In this document: positions 27,633-36,072 of the stretch, piece by piece
Layout of the letters: each line of letters opens with the position of its first letter
Numbering within the stretch: position 1 is the first letter of the stretch
Assembly: GCA_024280015.1 (NCBI GenBank)
Contig: JAJRQY010000042.1
Coordinates: 1 to 58,643 of the forward strand
DNA: 58,643 bases
Direction of reading: 5' to 3'
Source of the DNA: Actinomycetes bacterium
GTDB lineage: Bacteria; Actinomycetota; Acidimicrobiia; Acidimicrobiales; SZUA-35
Translations under genes and position numbers: made by a program
Notes under the pieces: model-generated
Databases searched by the model: none
Seen by the model: the letters and a program-made list of their open reading frames with translations, nothing else
What the model was told of the DNA's origin: nothing

Positions 27633-29050
27633 GCAGCATGTACCCCTATGCCGACCAGTTCCCCGTCAACCGAGGCATGCCTGCCGCGGGACGAGACCGG
27701 GCCGAGATCCTGGCGGAGTTGGGTGAGCTGGCCCAGAAGGAGGATGCCGTCTGGGAAAGCGGCCAGTGTTCGGGGACCATGTACTGCGGTGATCATGATC
27801 ACTATGCCTTCATGGCCGAAGCCTTCGAACGCTTTGCCCACGTCAACTCTCTGCAACGTGACATGTGCCCAAGCTCCACCCGGTTCGAGGGTGAGATAAT
27901 TGCCATGACACTGGACATGCTCAATGCTGATGCGGTTAGTGGGGACGTCTCGGACCCCAAGTCGGGTGTCGGCTCATCCCGTGAACCTGTCGGCATGGTG
28001 ACCTCGGGAGGATCGGGCAGCATCCTGCATGCCGTGTTGGCCTACCGAGAACAAGCTAAGGCCCAGGGCATTGATCATCCCAATATGGTCAAGCCCGAAA
28101 CCGCCCACGTCGCTTTTGACAAGGCTGGGCACCTGCTGGGAGTCGAGATTCGCCGAGCACCAATCGATCCAGAAACAACCAAGGTCGACCTGGAAGCAAT
28201 GTCGGCTTTGATCGATGAGAACACGGTCGCGCTGGTCGGCTCGGCCACCAACTATGGCTATGGCACCATCGACCCAATCACCGAGCTTGGACAAATGGCT
28301 CTGGACCGAGGCATTGGCCTCCACGTTGATGGCTGCCTCGGCGGCTTCATCCTCCCCTGGGGAGAGGCGCTGGGATATGACTTGCCTCTCTGGGACTTTC
28401 GGGTTCCGGGGGTGACAACCATCTCCGCTGACACCCACAAGTATGGCTATGGCTTCAAGGGCACATCAGTCCTGGCCTTCGCCGACAAGGCCCTGCGCAA
28501 CGGACAGTACTTTTATGTGACCGAATGGACTGGTGGCAAATACTGCTCACCGGGAATTGAGGGATCTCGTTCTGGCGGCTTGGTGGCGGCAACGTGGGCG
28601 GCCATGGTCAGCCTCGGACAAGAGGGCTATATGGAGCATGCCCGGGGGATCTTTGAAGCCTCATTCGCTATGCAAGATGCGGTGCGATCTCATGATGCCT
28701 TGCGGATCATGGGTGACCCGAGCTTCTGTTTCAGCTTCACCAGTGACGAGCTTGATATCTACCACGTCAATGACTTCCTGCGTACGAGAGGCTGGAGGCT
28801 CAACGGCCAGCAGTATCCCGACGCCATCCACATGGCGGTGACCCGACCCCAGTCACAAGAAGGCGTGGTTGAGCGATTCTCCACCGACCTGGCCGATGCC
28901 GTCGACTATGCCGCCGGCGACCATGACGGTCCGCCCAAGTCGGGCGCCATCTATGGGGGAGTGGCCGGAGGGATGACCGATGAAGCCGATGAGTTCATCC
29001 GGGCCATCATGGCTGACATGATGGATAAGCATCAGGGCATACCCATGTAG
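27629..29050 (+). CDS. PLP-dependent lyase/decarboxylase, sphingosine-1-phosphate-lyase family
   Basis: Fold-type I PLP enzyme, 473 aa. The central region matches eukaryotic sphingosine-1-phosphate lyase closely: LHVDGCLGGF (231-240), DFRVPGVTTISADTHKYGYG with the Schiff-base K271, then GTSVL. The segments SPGIEGSRSGG...ATWAAM and the C-terminal KSGAIYG also match. That enzyme cleaves a phosphorylated amino-alcohol by retro-aldol chemistry to an aldehyde and phosphoethanolamine. Unlike the eukaryotic enzyme there is no membrane anchor, so it is cytosolic. Glutamate-decarboxylase-like activity is possible, but the motif pattern favours the lyase branch. It starts at a GTG overlapping the kinase stop. 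A diverged copy of its last 100 residues lies at 45642-45944. Confidence 0.88.
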   Translation: MSSMYPYADQFPVNRGMPAAGRDRAEILAELGELAQKEDAVWESGQCSGTMYCGDHDHYAFMAEAFERFAHVNSLQRDMCPSSTRFEGEIIAMTLDMLNADAVSGDVSDPKSGVGSSREPVGMVTSGGSGSILHAVLAYREQAKAQGIDHPNMVKPETAHVAFDKAGHLLGVEIRRAPIDPETTKVDLEAMSALIDENTVALVGSATNYGYGTIDPITELGQMALDRGIGLHVDGCLGGFILPWGEALGYDLPLWDFRVPGVTTISADTHKYGYGFKGTSVLAFADKALRNGQYFYVTEWTGGKYCSPGIEGSRSGGLVAATWAAMVSLGQEGYMEHARGIFEASFAMQDAVRSHDALRIMGDPSFCFSFTSDELDIYHVNDFLRTRGWRLNGQQYPDAIHMAVTRPQSQEGVVERFSTDLADAVDYAAGDHDGPPKSGAIYGGVAGGMTDEADEFIRAIMADMMDKHQGIPM

Positions 29051-29063
29051 CAACTGGAGCGTT

Positions 29064-29102
29064 GTGGATCACTCAGGTGGATCACTCAGGTGGATCACTC
29101 AG
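29064..29102. repeat. Tandem repeat, 13 bp x 3
   Basis: Three perfect copies of GTGGATCACTCAG (29064-29076, 29077-29089, 29090-29102) in the short gap between the stop of the PLP lyase and the end of the convergent hydrolase gene. Confidence 0.95.
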
Positions 29103-29113
29103 TATGAAGAGCA

Positions 29114-30061
29114 TCAGGAAGATGAACCAGCGAAGAACCGCCTGAGTTCGTTGGCGATCTCCACTCGGACCGCGACGCTGGACTCGATCACATCGACCGC
29201 GGTTAGCGACGTGTGGATGTGCCCCTTGGCTAGCAAGGACCTGACTTTTGTTCCCGCGGCCTGCAGGGCATCAGCGTAGGCCAAACCCTCATCCCGTAGA
29301 ACATCGAATTCGCTCACCACAATGAACGCCGGCGGCAGACTGGACAGATCGTTGGCTCGTAAGGGTGCTGCCCGAGGGTCAGCTCGGTCGACCTGGTCGG
29401 CGTAGTGGTTCCAGAACCATTCCATCAGCGACGTGGTCAGGAAATAGCCCTCGGCACATTCAACATAGGACTGGCGGGTCAGGTCAGAATCGGTAGCTGG
29501 GGTAATCAGCATTTGTCCGCTGATGTCGGGGCCACCAGCGTCGCGGGCTGACTGGCAAACAACGGCAGCGATGTTGGCACCGGCGCTCCAGCCGGCGACG
29601 GCCAACTCGCCGGGGATGCCGCCGAGAGCTTCGGCGTTGTTGCTCGCCCACCGCACGGCTGTCAGCCCGTCAGCGGGCGCGGCCGGGAATCGATGTTCTG
29701 GCGCATGCCGATAGTCGACGGACAAGATGATTGTGTCAGCTCTCACGCAAATGTCACGACAGAACGGGGCGTCGAAGGTATGGTCGCCGAGCACCCAGCC
29801 TCCGCCATGAAAGTAGACAACGATCGGGTGGGGGCCCGGACTGTCCGGTCGATAGAGCCGGTATTGGAGATCACCAGAGGCCCCGGGGAAGATTCCATCG
29901 ACAATCTCACCAACGTCGGGCCCGGGCGGAGCTTCGGCACCCATCTCCACCGTGAAAGCTCGAGCGCCCTCAACCGGCAAGGAGTCCATCGGGGGCAGAC
30001 CTAGTTCCTCCAGTTCTGCCAGCATGGCAGCAACATCGGCTTGTAATTGTCTCTCGACCAT
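29114..30061 (-). CDS. Alpha/beta hydrolase of the hormone-sensitive-lipase family
   Basis: Predicted carboxyl-ester hydrolase, 315 aa. Oxyanion-hole motif HGGGW is at 85-89 and the nucleophile elbow GWSAG gives Ser159. The acid is Asp253 ([10 protein letters not shown]) and the histidine is in GHIHTSL (281 or 283). The cap is formed by the N-terminal ~60 residues. There is no signal peptide, so it is intracellular. The ATG at 30061 is preferred over an adjacent TTG because AAGGAG lies nine nucleotides upstream. It is divergent from the DUF1537 kinase, with the operator-like triple repeat between them. A lactone or acylated-sugar substrate would fit the region but is not shown by sequence. 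Confidence 0.88.
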   Translation of the reverse strand: MVERQLQADVAAMLAELEELGLPPMDSLPVEGARAFTVEMGAEAPPGPDVGEIVDGIFPGASGDLQYRLYRPDSPGPHPIVVYFHGGGWVLGDHTFDAPFCRDICVRADTIILSVDYRHAPEHRFPAAPADGLTAVRWASNNAEALGGIPGELAVAGWSAGANIAAVVCQSARDAGGPDISGQMLITPATDSDLTRQSYVECAEGYFLTTSLMEWFWNHYADQVDRADPRAAPLRANDLSSLPPAFIVVSEFDVLRDEGLAYADALQAAGTKVRSLLAKGHIHTSLTAVDVIESSVAVRVEIANELRRFFAGSSS

Positions 30062-30125
30062 CAAATCGAACTCCTTGGCTGGGGGCTAGAAACTGCCAGC
30101 CAGTTTGGCTCTTCAGGCCACGTCC

Positions 30126-30179
30126 GTGTCGAGAGGTATGGCTGGGTCGAGCAGTATGGCTGTGTCAAGTAGTATGATG
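30126..30179. repeat. Tandem repeat, 18 bp x 3, operator-like
   Basis: Three imperfect 18-bp units (30126-30143, 30144-30161, 30162-30179) share the pattern GKGTCRAGNRGTATGRYK. They abut the ATG of the DUF1537 kinase at 30182. Each contains a GTATGRY core like the motif found before other genes of the region, so the array may be a set of regulator sites one and three-quarter turns apart. Confidence 0.85.
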
Positions 30180-30186
30180 GCATGCC
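30166..30186 (+). promoter_or_regulatory. Candidate GntR-type operator before the DUF1537 kinase
   Basis: The 21 bases here are identical at 19 positions to the complement of the site at 31635-31655 before the epimerase operon. The core is AGTATGATGG. The site reaches into the first codons of the kinase as annotated, so either repression acts at the start of transcription or the real start codon is further in. Confidence 0.55.
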
Positions 30187-31525
30187 AATAGACCCGACGC
30201 CAGTGTCAACCCCAAGACGGGAGCGACGCCAGGAATGGCTGGTTGCCGTCGATGATGACCCGACGGGGTGCCAGAGCGTGTCCGGCATCCCCATCGTCAC
30301 CGCTTGGGACCAGAAGACGCTGACCGAAGCGGCCAAGCTCGCAAGGCCCGTCACCTTCGTCTTGACCAACAGTCGCTCTCTCACCGAGCAAGATGCGGTT
30401 CGCGTGAACGCCGAGGTTGGAGAGAATCTTGCTGCGGTTGCTCAGGAGCTGGACCTGGACCTACGCCTCCTCAGTCGAAGCGACTCAACCCTTCGTGGAC
30501 ACTTCCCGGCCGAGACTCAGGCCCTGGCCGAGGGTTCTGGGGTTGAGCCTGACGGAATCATCATCTGCCCGGCCTTCTTTGAGGCTGGCCGCTACACCGC
30601 TGGCGGGATTCACTGGGTACTTGATGGCAACAGTTTCGTTCCGGCTAGAGACACCGAGTTCGCTAACGATGAGACCTTTGGCTTTGACGAACTGAAGCTG
30701 TCGGACTGGGTTGACTCTCGGCTCGGCGTGCCCCCCGCCATCGAACTCTCGCTTCAATCTCTGGCCACCGGTGGCCAAGCGGCAGTGCTAGAGGTTCTTC
30801 GGTCAGCATCTTCAGGGCAGCCAATCGTGGTCAACGCCCTGAACTATGACCATCTGGACTTGCTTGCCTCGTGTTTGGGAACTGTCGAGCAGGAGGGTCA
30901 TCAATTCATCTACCGAACGGGACCCTCATTCGTTCGATCTCGAGCTGGCCTCGGTGCTCCGGCCGTCGTTGACCTGACCAGCTATAGCCGTTCGAATCAA
31001 GCCAACGGTTTGGTAGCCGTTGGCTCCCATACCGCCCTTACCAATCGTCAAGTTGCCAACACGATGAAGCTGGAGACAACGGTTCTGATCGAACTTGAAG
31101 CTGACCTGGTGATGGACCCAAACACTCGTGAGCAACATATTGTCGAGACGGCGGACCGAATTGCTGGGGCACTGCAGACCCACCATGTTGTCGCCCGCAC
31201 CAGCCGAACCGTTCTGCGGAGCTCGGGCGAGGGGCAGCTGGACATTAGTCAGACCATCTCGGCTGCTTTCACGGGTTGCATCACCCAAGCCTGTGAGCGG
31301 TACGCACCGGCTTGGGTAATCGCCAAGGGCGGGATCACCTCTCATGATCTTTTAACCAAGGCTTTCGGAGTCCGCTTGGCCATGGTCGTGGGTCAAGCCT
31401 TACCCGGAATTATCCCGGTCCTGGAGGTCGAGAGCCCAGATGGCCACTGGCCCTATCTGATCTTTCCCGGCAACGTCGGGGACCACGCGACTCTGGCCCA
31501 GGTCGTAGCCCTGCTAACTGGTTGA
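30182..31525 (+). CDS. Four-carbon acid sugar kinase family protein (DUF1537)
   Basis: Predicted kinase of the DUF1537 family, known members of which phosphorylate D-erythronate, D-threonate or related sugar acids. The 447-aa chain has the N-terminal substrate domain motif as VAVDDDPTG (usually ADDxTG) and SRSDSTLRGHFPAE. The C-terminal nucleotide domain has AKGGITSHDLLTKAFGV and PYLIFPGNVGD. There is no clear Shine-Dalgarno before the ATG because the triple repeat fills that space; translation could begin at a downstream GTG without losing homology, which begins near residue 18. Usual family partners (OtnC aldolase, PdxA2) are absent nearby, so the product's fate is unknown. Confidence 0.85.
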   Translation: MPIDPTPVSTPRRERRQEWLVAVDDDPTGCQSVSGIPIVTAWDQKTLTEAAKLARPVTFVLTNSRSLTEQDAVRVNAEVGENLAAVAQELDLDLRLLSRSDSTLRGHFPAETQALAEGSGVEPDGIIICPAFFEAGRYTAGGIHWVLDGNSFVPARDTEFANDETFGFDELKLSDWVDSRLGVPPAIELSLQSLATGGQAAVLEVLRSASSGQPIVVNALNYDHLDLLASCLGTVEQEGHQFIYRTGPSFVRSRAGLGAPAVVDLTSYSRSNQANGLVAVGSHTALTNRQVANTMKLETTVLIELEADLVMDPNTREQHIVETADRIAGALQTHHVVARTSRTVLRSSGEGQLDISQTISAAFTGCITQACERYAPAWVIAKGGITSHDLLTKAFGVRLAMVVGQALPGIIPVLEVESPDGHWPYLIFPGNVGDHATLAQVVALLTG

Positions 31526-31575
31526 CCGTTTGATTGGTCGAACCACAGTGTGGACCGAGGACAGTGTGGATCGTC

Positions 31576-31596
31576 CGTCAGTATCTGACGTTCTTT
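31576..31596 (+). terminator. Possible intrinsic terminator after the DUF1537 kinase
   Basis: A 6-bp perfect stem CGTCAG/CTGACG with a TAT loop (31576-31590) is followed by TTCTTT. The stem is short and the T-run imperfect. It lies 51 nt after the stop. Confidence 0.35.
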
Positions 31597-31624
31597 GGGT
31601 CAGATTCGCAGTGAGGGACTGATC

Positions 31625-31655
31625 GTGGTACATTGGAATGCCATCATACCACTTG
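31625..31655. promoter_or_regulatory. Candidate GntR-type operator before the epimerase-dehydrogenase operon
   Basis: GTGGTA (31625-31630) and TACCAC (31647-31652) form an inverted repeat with 16 nt between. The right arm sits in ATCATACCACTT, which on the minus strand reads AAGTGGTATGAT, the same as the site before the lactonase. It lies 68-98 nt upstream of the epimerase ATG. Confidence 0.6.
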
Positions 31656-31722
31656 CCTTTTGCCTGCTCGTTGAGGCCAATCTCCGGTGGTTATGTCTGA
31701 CTGTTAGCGGAGGAATTTCGTA

Positions 31723-32712
31723 ATGTCTAAGGTGCTGGTGACTGGTGGGTCAGGCTTCATTGGAAGTCATGTGATCCGCGACCTGGTTGATACTGGCCAT
31801 GAGGTGGTCAACGCTGACCTGCGTCCACCGGTAGGACCGGCCGAATGGCTGTTGGAAGACGCATCGGACCAGATCGCCTTCGCACAAATGGATGTCACCA
31901 ACTGGTCAGGTCTGGTGGCCACCTTCACCGAGCATCGCCCCGACGCCGTTATTCATATTGCCGCAATCGTGAACCCCGAAGCGCTGGATCGTCAACCTGG
32001 CCTGGCGGTGAACGTCAATATCGGCGGAACATACAATGTTCTGGAGACCTCGCGACTCTTTGACGTTGAGCGATTCATTCTCTTCTCAAGCATGGGCGTC
32101 CTCGCTCCGGTCCAGTTCGAGCCCCAAACCGTCGACCATCCTATTTTCCTGGCTGACCACGGACCAAATGTGAGCTTCTATGGGGCAGCCAAGGTGGCGT
32201 CGGAAGCGCTGGCTTGGGCCTACAACTCTTCTTATGGATTGGACATTGGGATCATTCGCCCCTCAGCCGTCTACGGGTTTGGGCAACAGCATCCCATCTA
32301 TGTCAAGCCCATGGTTGAGAACTCTCTGGCTGGTAAACCAACCAGATTCCCAACCGGCCGAAACTTCCCCCGCGACTACACCCATGCTGTGGATGTGGCA
32401 ACGCTCACCCGGCTGATGGTCGATCAACCAGCGGACAAGATCAGAGACCGGGTCTTCTTTGGCGCCACCGGCGAACCCCTCGTAACTGCGGGTGACATCG
32501 CTAACCATGTCCGTGATCTCATCCCGGGAGCCGACATCGAAGTCGGTGAGGGCCTGGATGCTTTTCAAGAAATCGATCTCAAATGTCGAGCTGTTTTGAG
32601 CATCGACAATGCTCGCGCCCAACTCGGGTTCGAACCCCGCTTTCTCCAGATCTGCGATGGTCTGGAGGACTACATCAATAAGTACCGTCAATATGCTGAG
32701 GAACGCCCATAA
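31723..32712 (+). CDS. NAD-dependent epimerase/dehydratase family protein
   Basis: Extended short-chain dehydrogenase/reductase, 329 aa. The NAD motif TGGSGFIGSH gives G8, G11 and G14. The catalytic triad is Ser122/123 (FILFSSMG), Tyr153 and Lys157 (FYGAAK). The family covers nucleotide-sugar epimerases but also free sugar-acid dehydrogenases. As the first gene of an operon with a complete E1-E2 2-oxoacid dehydrogenase, it may supply that complex's oxoacid by oxidising or rearranging a sugar acid; this is inference. GGAGG lies about nine nucleotides before the ATG. Its stop overlaps the next start (TAATG). Confidence 0.88.
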   Translation: MSKVLVTGGSGFIGSHVIRDLVDTGHEVVNADLRPPVGPAEWLLEDASDQIAFAQMDVTNWSGLVATFTEHRPDAVIHIAAIVNPEALDRQPGLAVNVNIGGTYNVLETSRLFDVERFILFSSMGVLAPVQFEPQTVDHPIFLADHGPNVSFYGAAKVASEALAWAYNSSYGLDIGIIRPSAVYGFGQQHPIYVKPMVENSLAGKPTRFPTGRNFPRDYTHAVDVATLTRLMVDQPADKIRDRVFFGATGEPLVTAGDIANHVRDLIPGADIEVGEGLDAFQEIDLKCRAVLSIDNARAQLGFEPRFLQICDGLEDYINKYRQYAEERP

Positions 32713-33716
32713 TGGCTAGCGAAACTGACCGTAAAGACCTGCTTGAAATGTTCCGGTCCATGGTACGAATTCGGCTTTTCGAACAAGCCGCCTACGACAT
32801 GTATATGGACGGGGAACTCCCCGGATTCATGCACATATCCATCGGCCAAGAAGCAACATCGGTTGGTGCCTGCTCGGCCTTGGGAGAGGGTGACTATCTC
32901 ACCAGCACCCACCGGGGGCATGGCGACACCATCGCCCGCGGCTTGAGTATCGAGTCGGCCATGGCGGAGCTAATGGGCAAGGCCGACGGTGCGTGCAAGG
33001 CCAAGGGAGGCTCCATGCATGTCGCCGACTTCGGATTGGGAATCCTTGGAGCCAACGGGATTGTTGGTGCGGGTATGCCCATCGCCATCGGGTCCGCACT
33101 GTCCTCCAACTATCTCGATCGTAAGACGGTCACGCTCTGCTTCTTCGGCGACGGAGCGATGACGACTGGCCCGACACATGAGGCCATGAATATGGCGACC
33201 TTGTGGAACTTGCCGGTGGTATTCGTGCGCCAGAACAATCTCTACGCTGAATCGACGCCAGTTCGGGAGTATCAAGGGATTCCGGACATTCTGAAATGGG
33301 CAGAGTCCTACGGGATGCCAGCAACCCGTGTCGATGGCAACGACGTACAAGCTGTTCACGACACGGTACTGACGGCAGTGGAGCGAGCCCGCAGCGGTGG
33401 CGGACCGTCCTTTGTCGAGTCTGAAACCTACCGATGGTTTGGTCACAATATTGGTGACCCTGGCAAGGGTCGGCCTCCCGAAGAGGTGACGGCTTGGAAG
33501 GCTCGGGATCCCCTGGTGATTTGCCGCAGCGTGCTTCTTGACGATGGCGCAGACGAAGCTTCACTCAGCGCTATTGAGTCAGAAGAGCAAGAGAAATTGG
33601 CGAAGGCGATCGAGCTGGGCCGAGCAGCTGCCCTGCCGAAGTTAGAAGATGCACTGACCGATGTTTATGGCGACCAAACTCTTGCTGCTGCCGCCCTTGG
33701 AGAGGTTCGACGATGA
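32712..33716 (+). CDS. 2-oxoacid dehydrogenase E1 component, alpha subunit
   Basis: TPP-dependent decarboxylating subunit of an acetoin- or pyruvate-dehydrogenase-like complex, 334 aa. The TPP/Mg motif starts at GDG 146-148 (FFGDGAMTTGPTHEAMNMA) and ends with QNN at 174-176. Other family marks are STHRGHGDTIARG and KGGSMHVADF. The phosphorylation-loop-like end FGHNIGDPGKGR is typical. It overlaps both neighbours by 1 and 4 nt, and the E1 beta and E2 genes follow. AcoA and PdhA share this pattern, so the substrate (pyruvate, acetoin or a less common oxoacid) cannot be told from the chain. Confidence 0.92.
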   Translation: MASETDRKDLLEMFRSMVRIRLFEQAAYDMYMDGELPGFMHISIGQEATSVGACSALGEGDYLTSTHRGHGDTIARGLSIESAMAELMGKADGACKAKGGSMHVADFGLGILGANGIVGAGMPIAIGSALSSNYLDRKTVTLCFFGDGAMTTGPTHEAMNMATLWNLPVVFVRQNNLYAESTPVREYQGIPDILKWAESYGMPATRVDGNDVQAVHDTVLTAVERARSGGGPSFVESETYRWFGHNIGDPGKGRPPEEVTAWKARDPLVICRSVLLDDGADEASLSAIESEEQEKLAKAIELGRAAALPKLEDALTDVYGDQTLAAAALGEVRR

Positions 33717-34693
33717 CCGAAATCTTGTACCGAGAAGCCATCCAGCAAGCTCTACGTGAAGAGATGCTTCGTGATGACACCGTCTTTTTGATTGGTGAGG
33801 ACTTGCGAGATCCCTGGGGCGGGACCTATAAGGCAACGGCTGGACTCTCGCCAGACTTTGAAGACAAGCGGGTTTTGAACACCCCGATTGCTGAAGACAC
33901 CATCATTGGCGCTGCCCTTGGCGCCGCACTCTCCGGTACCCGTCCGGTTGCTGAACTCATGTACATCGACTTTGTCATGCGGGCCATGGATGCCGTAGTC
34001 AACCAGGTAGCCAAGGTTCGCTACATGTCCGGTGGACAGAGCGACGTTCCGCTGGTGATTCGGACTCAGGGTGGTGGAGGCCGCTCATCGGCGGCCCAGC
34101 ACGGCAATAGCCTTGAGGCCTGGTTGTGTCACGTACCGGGTTTGCTGATCGCCATGCCATCAACCCCAGCCGATGCGAAAGGCCTGCTAAAGACGGCCAT
34201 CCGGTTGAACGATCCGGTCATCTTCATCGAACACAAGTTGCTGTACGCCACCAAGGGCGAGGTACCAGACGATGAGTACACCATTCCCTTTGGTGTCGCT
34301 GACATCAAGCGTGAAGGTACCGACGTCACCATCGTTGCCGCATCGCGGGCATTACTCTTTTCTCTCGAAGCAGCCGAAGAGCTAGCCAGGGAAGGGATCA
34401 GTGCCGAGGTAATCGATCCACGAACCCTGGTTCCTCTTGATGAGGAAACCATCTTCGAGTCTGTCGATAAGACCAACCGCTTGGTCGTGGTTGCCGAAGG
34501 AGCCGAGCGTTGCGGTTGGACGGCTGAAATTGCCGCCAGGGTGCAGGAAGCTCGTTTCTATAGCCTCGATGCCCCGATCCAGCGCGTGGCGGCACTAAAT
34601 GTCCCACTCCCATTCCAACCGGACATGGAGCGCTACGTCTTGCCCAGTGTCAAGGACATCGTCGCCGCCGCTAAGCGAACTTTGGACGCCTGA
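33713..34693 (+). CDS. 2-oxoacid dehydrogenase E1 component, beta subunit
   Basis: Partner of the E1 alpha subunit, 326 aa, with the transketolase pyrimidine-binding domain (1-175) and the C-terminal domain (200-320). Diagnostic stretches are NTPIAEDTIIGAALGAALSG, IDFVMRAMDAVVNQVAK, GGGGRSSAAQHGNSLEAW and the C-terminal EVIDPRTLVPLDEETI. It starts at an ATG overlapping the E1 alpha stop (ATGA) and ends one nucleotide before the E2 start. Length is normal. Confidence 0.92.
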   Translation: MTEILYREAIQQALREEMLRDDTVFLIGEDLRDPWGGTYKATAGLSPDFEDKRVLNTPIAEDTIIGAALGAALSGTRPVAELMYIDFVMRAMDAVVNQVAKVRYMSGGQSDVPLVIRTQGGGGRSSAAQHGNSLEAWLCHVPGLLIAMPSTPADAKGLLKTAIRLNDPVIFIEHKLLYATKGEVPDDEYTIPFGVADIKREGTDVTIVAASRALLFSLEAAEELAREGISAEVIDPRTLVPLDEETIFESVDKTNRLVVVAEGAERCGWTAEIAARVQEARFYSLDAPIQRVAALNVPLPFQPDMERYVLPSVKDIVAAAKRTLDA

Positions 34694-34694
34694 G

Positions 34695-35993
34695 GTGCGT
34701 TATGAGTTGAAGATGCCCCGGCTTGGTCCTGATATGGATGAAGGCACTCTCATCGAGTGGAACATGTCCGTTGATGACGAGGTCCAAGAGGGCGCAGTTT
34801 TAGCCACCATCGAAAGCGACAAGAGCGAGGTTGAGCTCGAATCACGCTGGCATGCCATGGTGGCTGAGCTTGTGGTCGAACCCGGCACTGTTGTTCCTGT
34901 CGGCGGAGTAATTGCGGTGCTGTACAAGCCCGGTACGGACCCCGGACCGTTGGGGGCTATCGACTCCGCCAACCCGGCTACATCTGCTCCTTCGGCAGGG
35001 TCTAGTTCGGCACAGTCCAGCGCAGAAACAGCACCCCAGTCTCCTCCTGGTGGTGCCCCAGCCACAAGCAAGGCCATTGGCACACGCAGGCCGCTTTCAC
35101 CCATGGTGAGACGGCTACTCAAGGAGAGCGGCCTTTCGGCGGATGAGGTCACCGGAACCGGACCGGGAGGCAAGATTCAACGCTCAGATGTCGAGGCGGT
35201 GATTGCCGCTCAGTCTGATGCTCTAAAGGACTCCGGCACCGTGGGCTTCGATGCAACGGCGGCAGACCAATCATCGACAGACCCGTCACCGGCCGCTTCC
35301 ACTGGACCTGGCAGCCAATCAGGCGATCCTCACCGTTTCGTCCTCACCAAGGTAGAAAAGACTGGGGGCCGCCGCATGGTCGAGTCCCGATCAACGATCC
35401 CCGATTTTGCCATCTCCCGACGCATTGATATGAGCGCCGCACTGGCGACAAAGAAAGCGCTGGCCGATCGTGGTACGCCGGTCTCGTTGAACGACATGAT
35501 CCTGTTCGCCACCACACGTGCTCTGGTCGAATACCCCAGAATCAACGGAGTGTTTGAGGGCGAAGCCGTCGTCGCTCAGGCGGCAGTCGATCTGGCTATG
35601 GCCATAGCTACTCCTGATGGTCTCATCGCCGCGGTTCTTCCCCAGTGCCAACAACTAAGCCTGGTCGAAATAGGATCAAAGAGCCGGGAGCTGGTGGAAC
35701 GGGTCCGGGTTGCCAAGCTGCGACCGGAAGACCTTGGCCAAGGATCTTTCACTGTCTCAAACCTTGGGATGTACGGGGTCGACCGGTTCCAGCCAATCAT
35801 CAATCCTCCCCATGTCGCCATCATGGGAGTGGGACGGATCACCGATCAGCTTGTCCTGAACTCACTTGGCGTGCCCATGGCGGTTCCGATGATCGAGCTC
35901 ACGGTGGTTGGTGATCATCGAGCTGTCGACGGAGTGGCACTGGCACTATTCTTGGCTTCGCTGGAGAGTTTCCTTAGTGGCTCCTTGGCGTGA
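34695..35993 (+). CDS. 2-oxoacid dehydrogenase E2 component (dihydrolipoamide acyltransferase)
   Basis: Core acyltransferase of the complex, 432 aa from the GTG at 34695. That start is one nucleotide after the E1 beta stop, so it depends on coupled translation; the frame opens earlier only within E1 beta. Domains: a lipoyl domain (1-80) with the modified Lys43 in ESDKSEVE; an Ala/Ser/Pro linker; the peripheral E1/E3-binding domain (about 128-165, RPLSPMVRRLLKESGL...GPGGKIQRSDV); a second long linker; and the catalytic domain (about 220-432) with the conserved DHRAVDG near the end. No E3 (dihydrolipoamide dehydrogenase) gene is present, so a shared one must serve. Confidence 0.92.
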   Translation: MRYELKMPRLGPDMDEGTLIEWNMSVDDEVQEGAVLATIESDKSEVELESRWHAMVAELVVEPGTVVPVGGVIAVLYKPGTDPGPLGAIDSANPATSAPSAGSSSAQSSAETAPQSPPGGAPATSKAIGTRRPLSPMVRRLLKESGLSADEVTGTGPGGKIQRSDVEAVIAAQSDALKDSGTVGFDATAADQSSTDPSPAASTGPGSQSGDPHRFVLTKVEKTGGRRMVESRSTIPDFAISRRIDMSAALATKKALADRGTPVSLNDMILFATTRALVEYPRINGVFEGEAVVAQAAVDLAMAIATPDGLIAAVLPQCQQLSLVEIGSKSRELVERVRVAKLRPEDLGQGSFTVSNLGMYGVDRFQPIINPPHVAIMGVGRITDQLVLNSLGVPMAVPMIELTVVGDHRAVDGVALALFLASLESFLSGSLA

Positions 35994-35997
35994 GGTT

Positions 35998-36054
35998 CGG
36001 GTCGCGTGTGGCGGTTCAACTAGAGTCCGTCGAGCACCGCACGGGTGCGACCCG
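35998..36054 (+). promoter_or_regulatory. Inverted repeat between E2 and the GntR gene
   Basis: CGGGTCGC (35998-36005) and GCGACCCG (36047-36054) can pair over a 41-nt gap that itself holds GCACC...GGGTGC. This fits a structured leader or an attenuator just ahead of the regulator's ribosome site. There is no T-run. Confidence 0.35.
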
Positions 36055-36072
36055 GAAGTTGAAGGTGCATTC

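Noticed and set aside
31520-31544. GGTTGACC...GGTCGAACC inverted repeat at the end of the DUF1537 kinase gene
   Set aside because: The arms pair only with a bulge and half of it is within the coding end; too weak to list as a feature.
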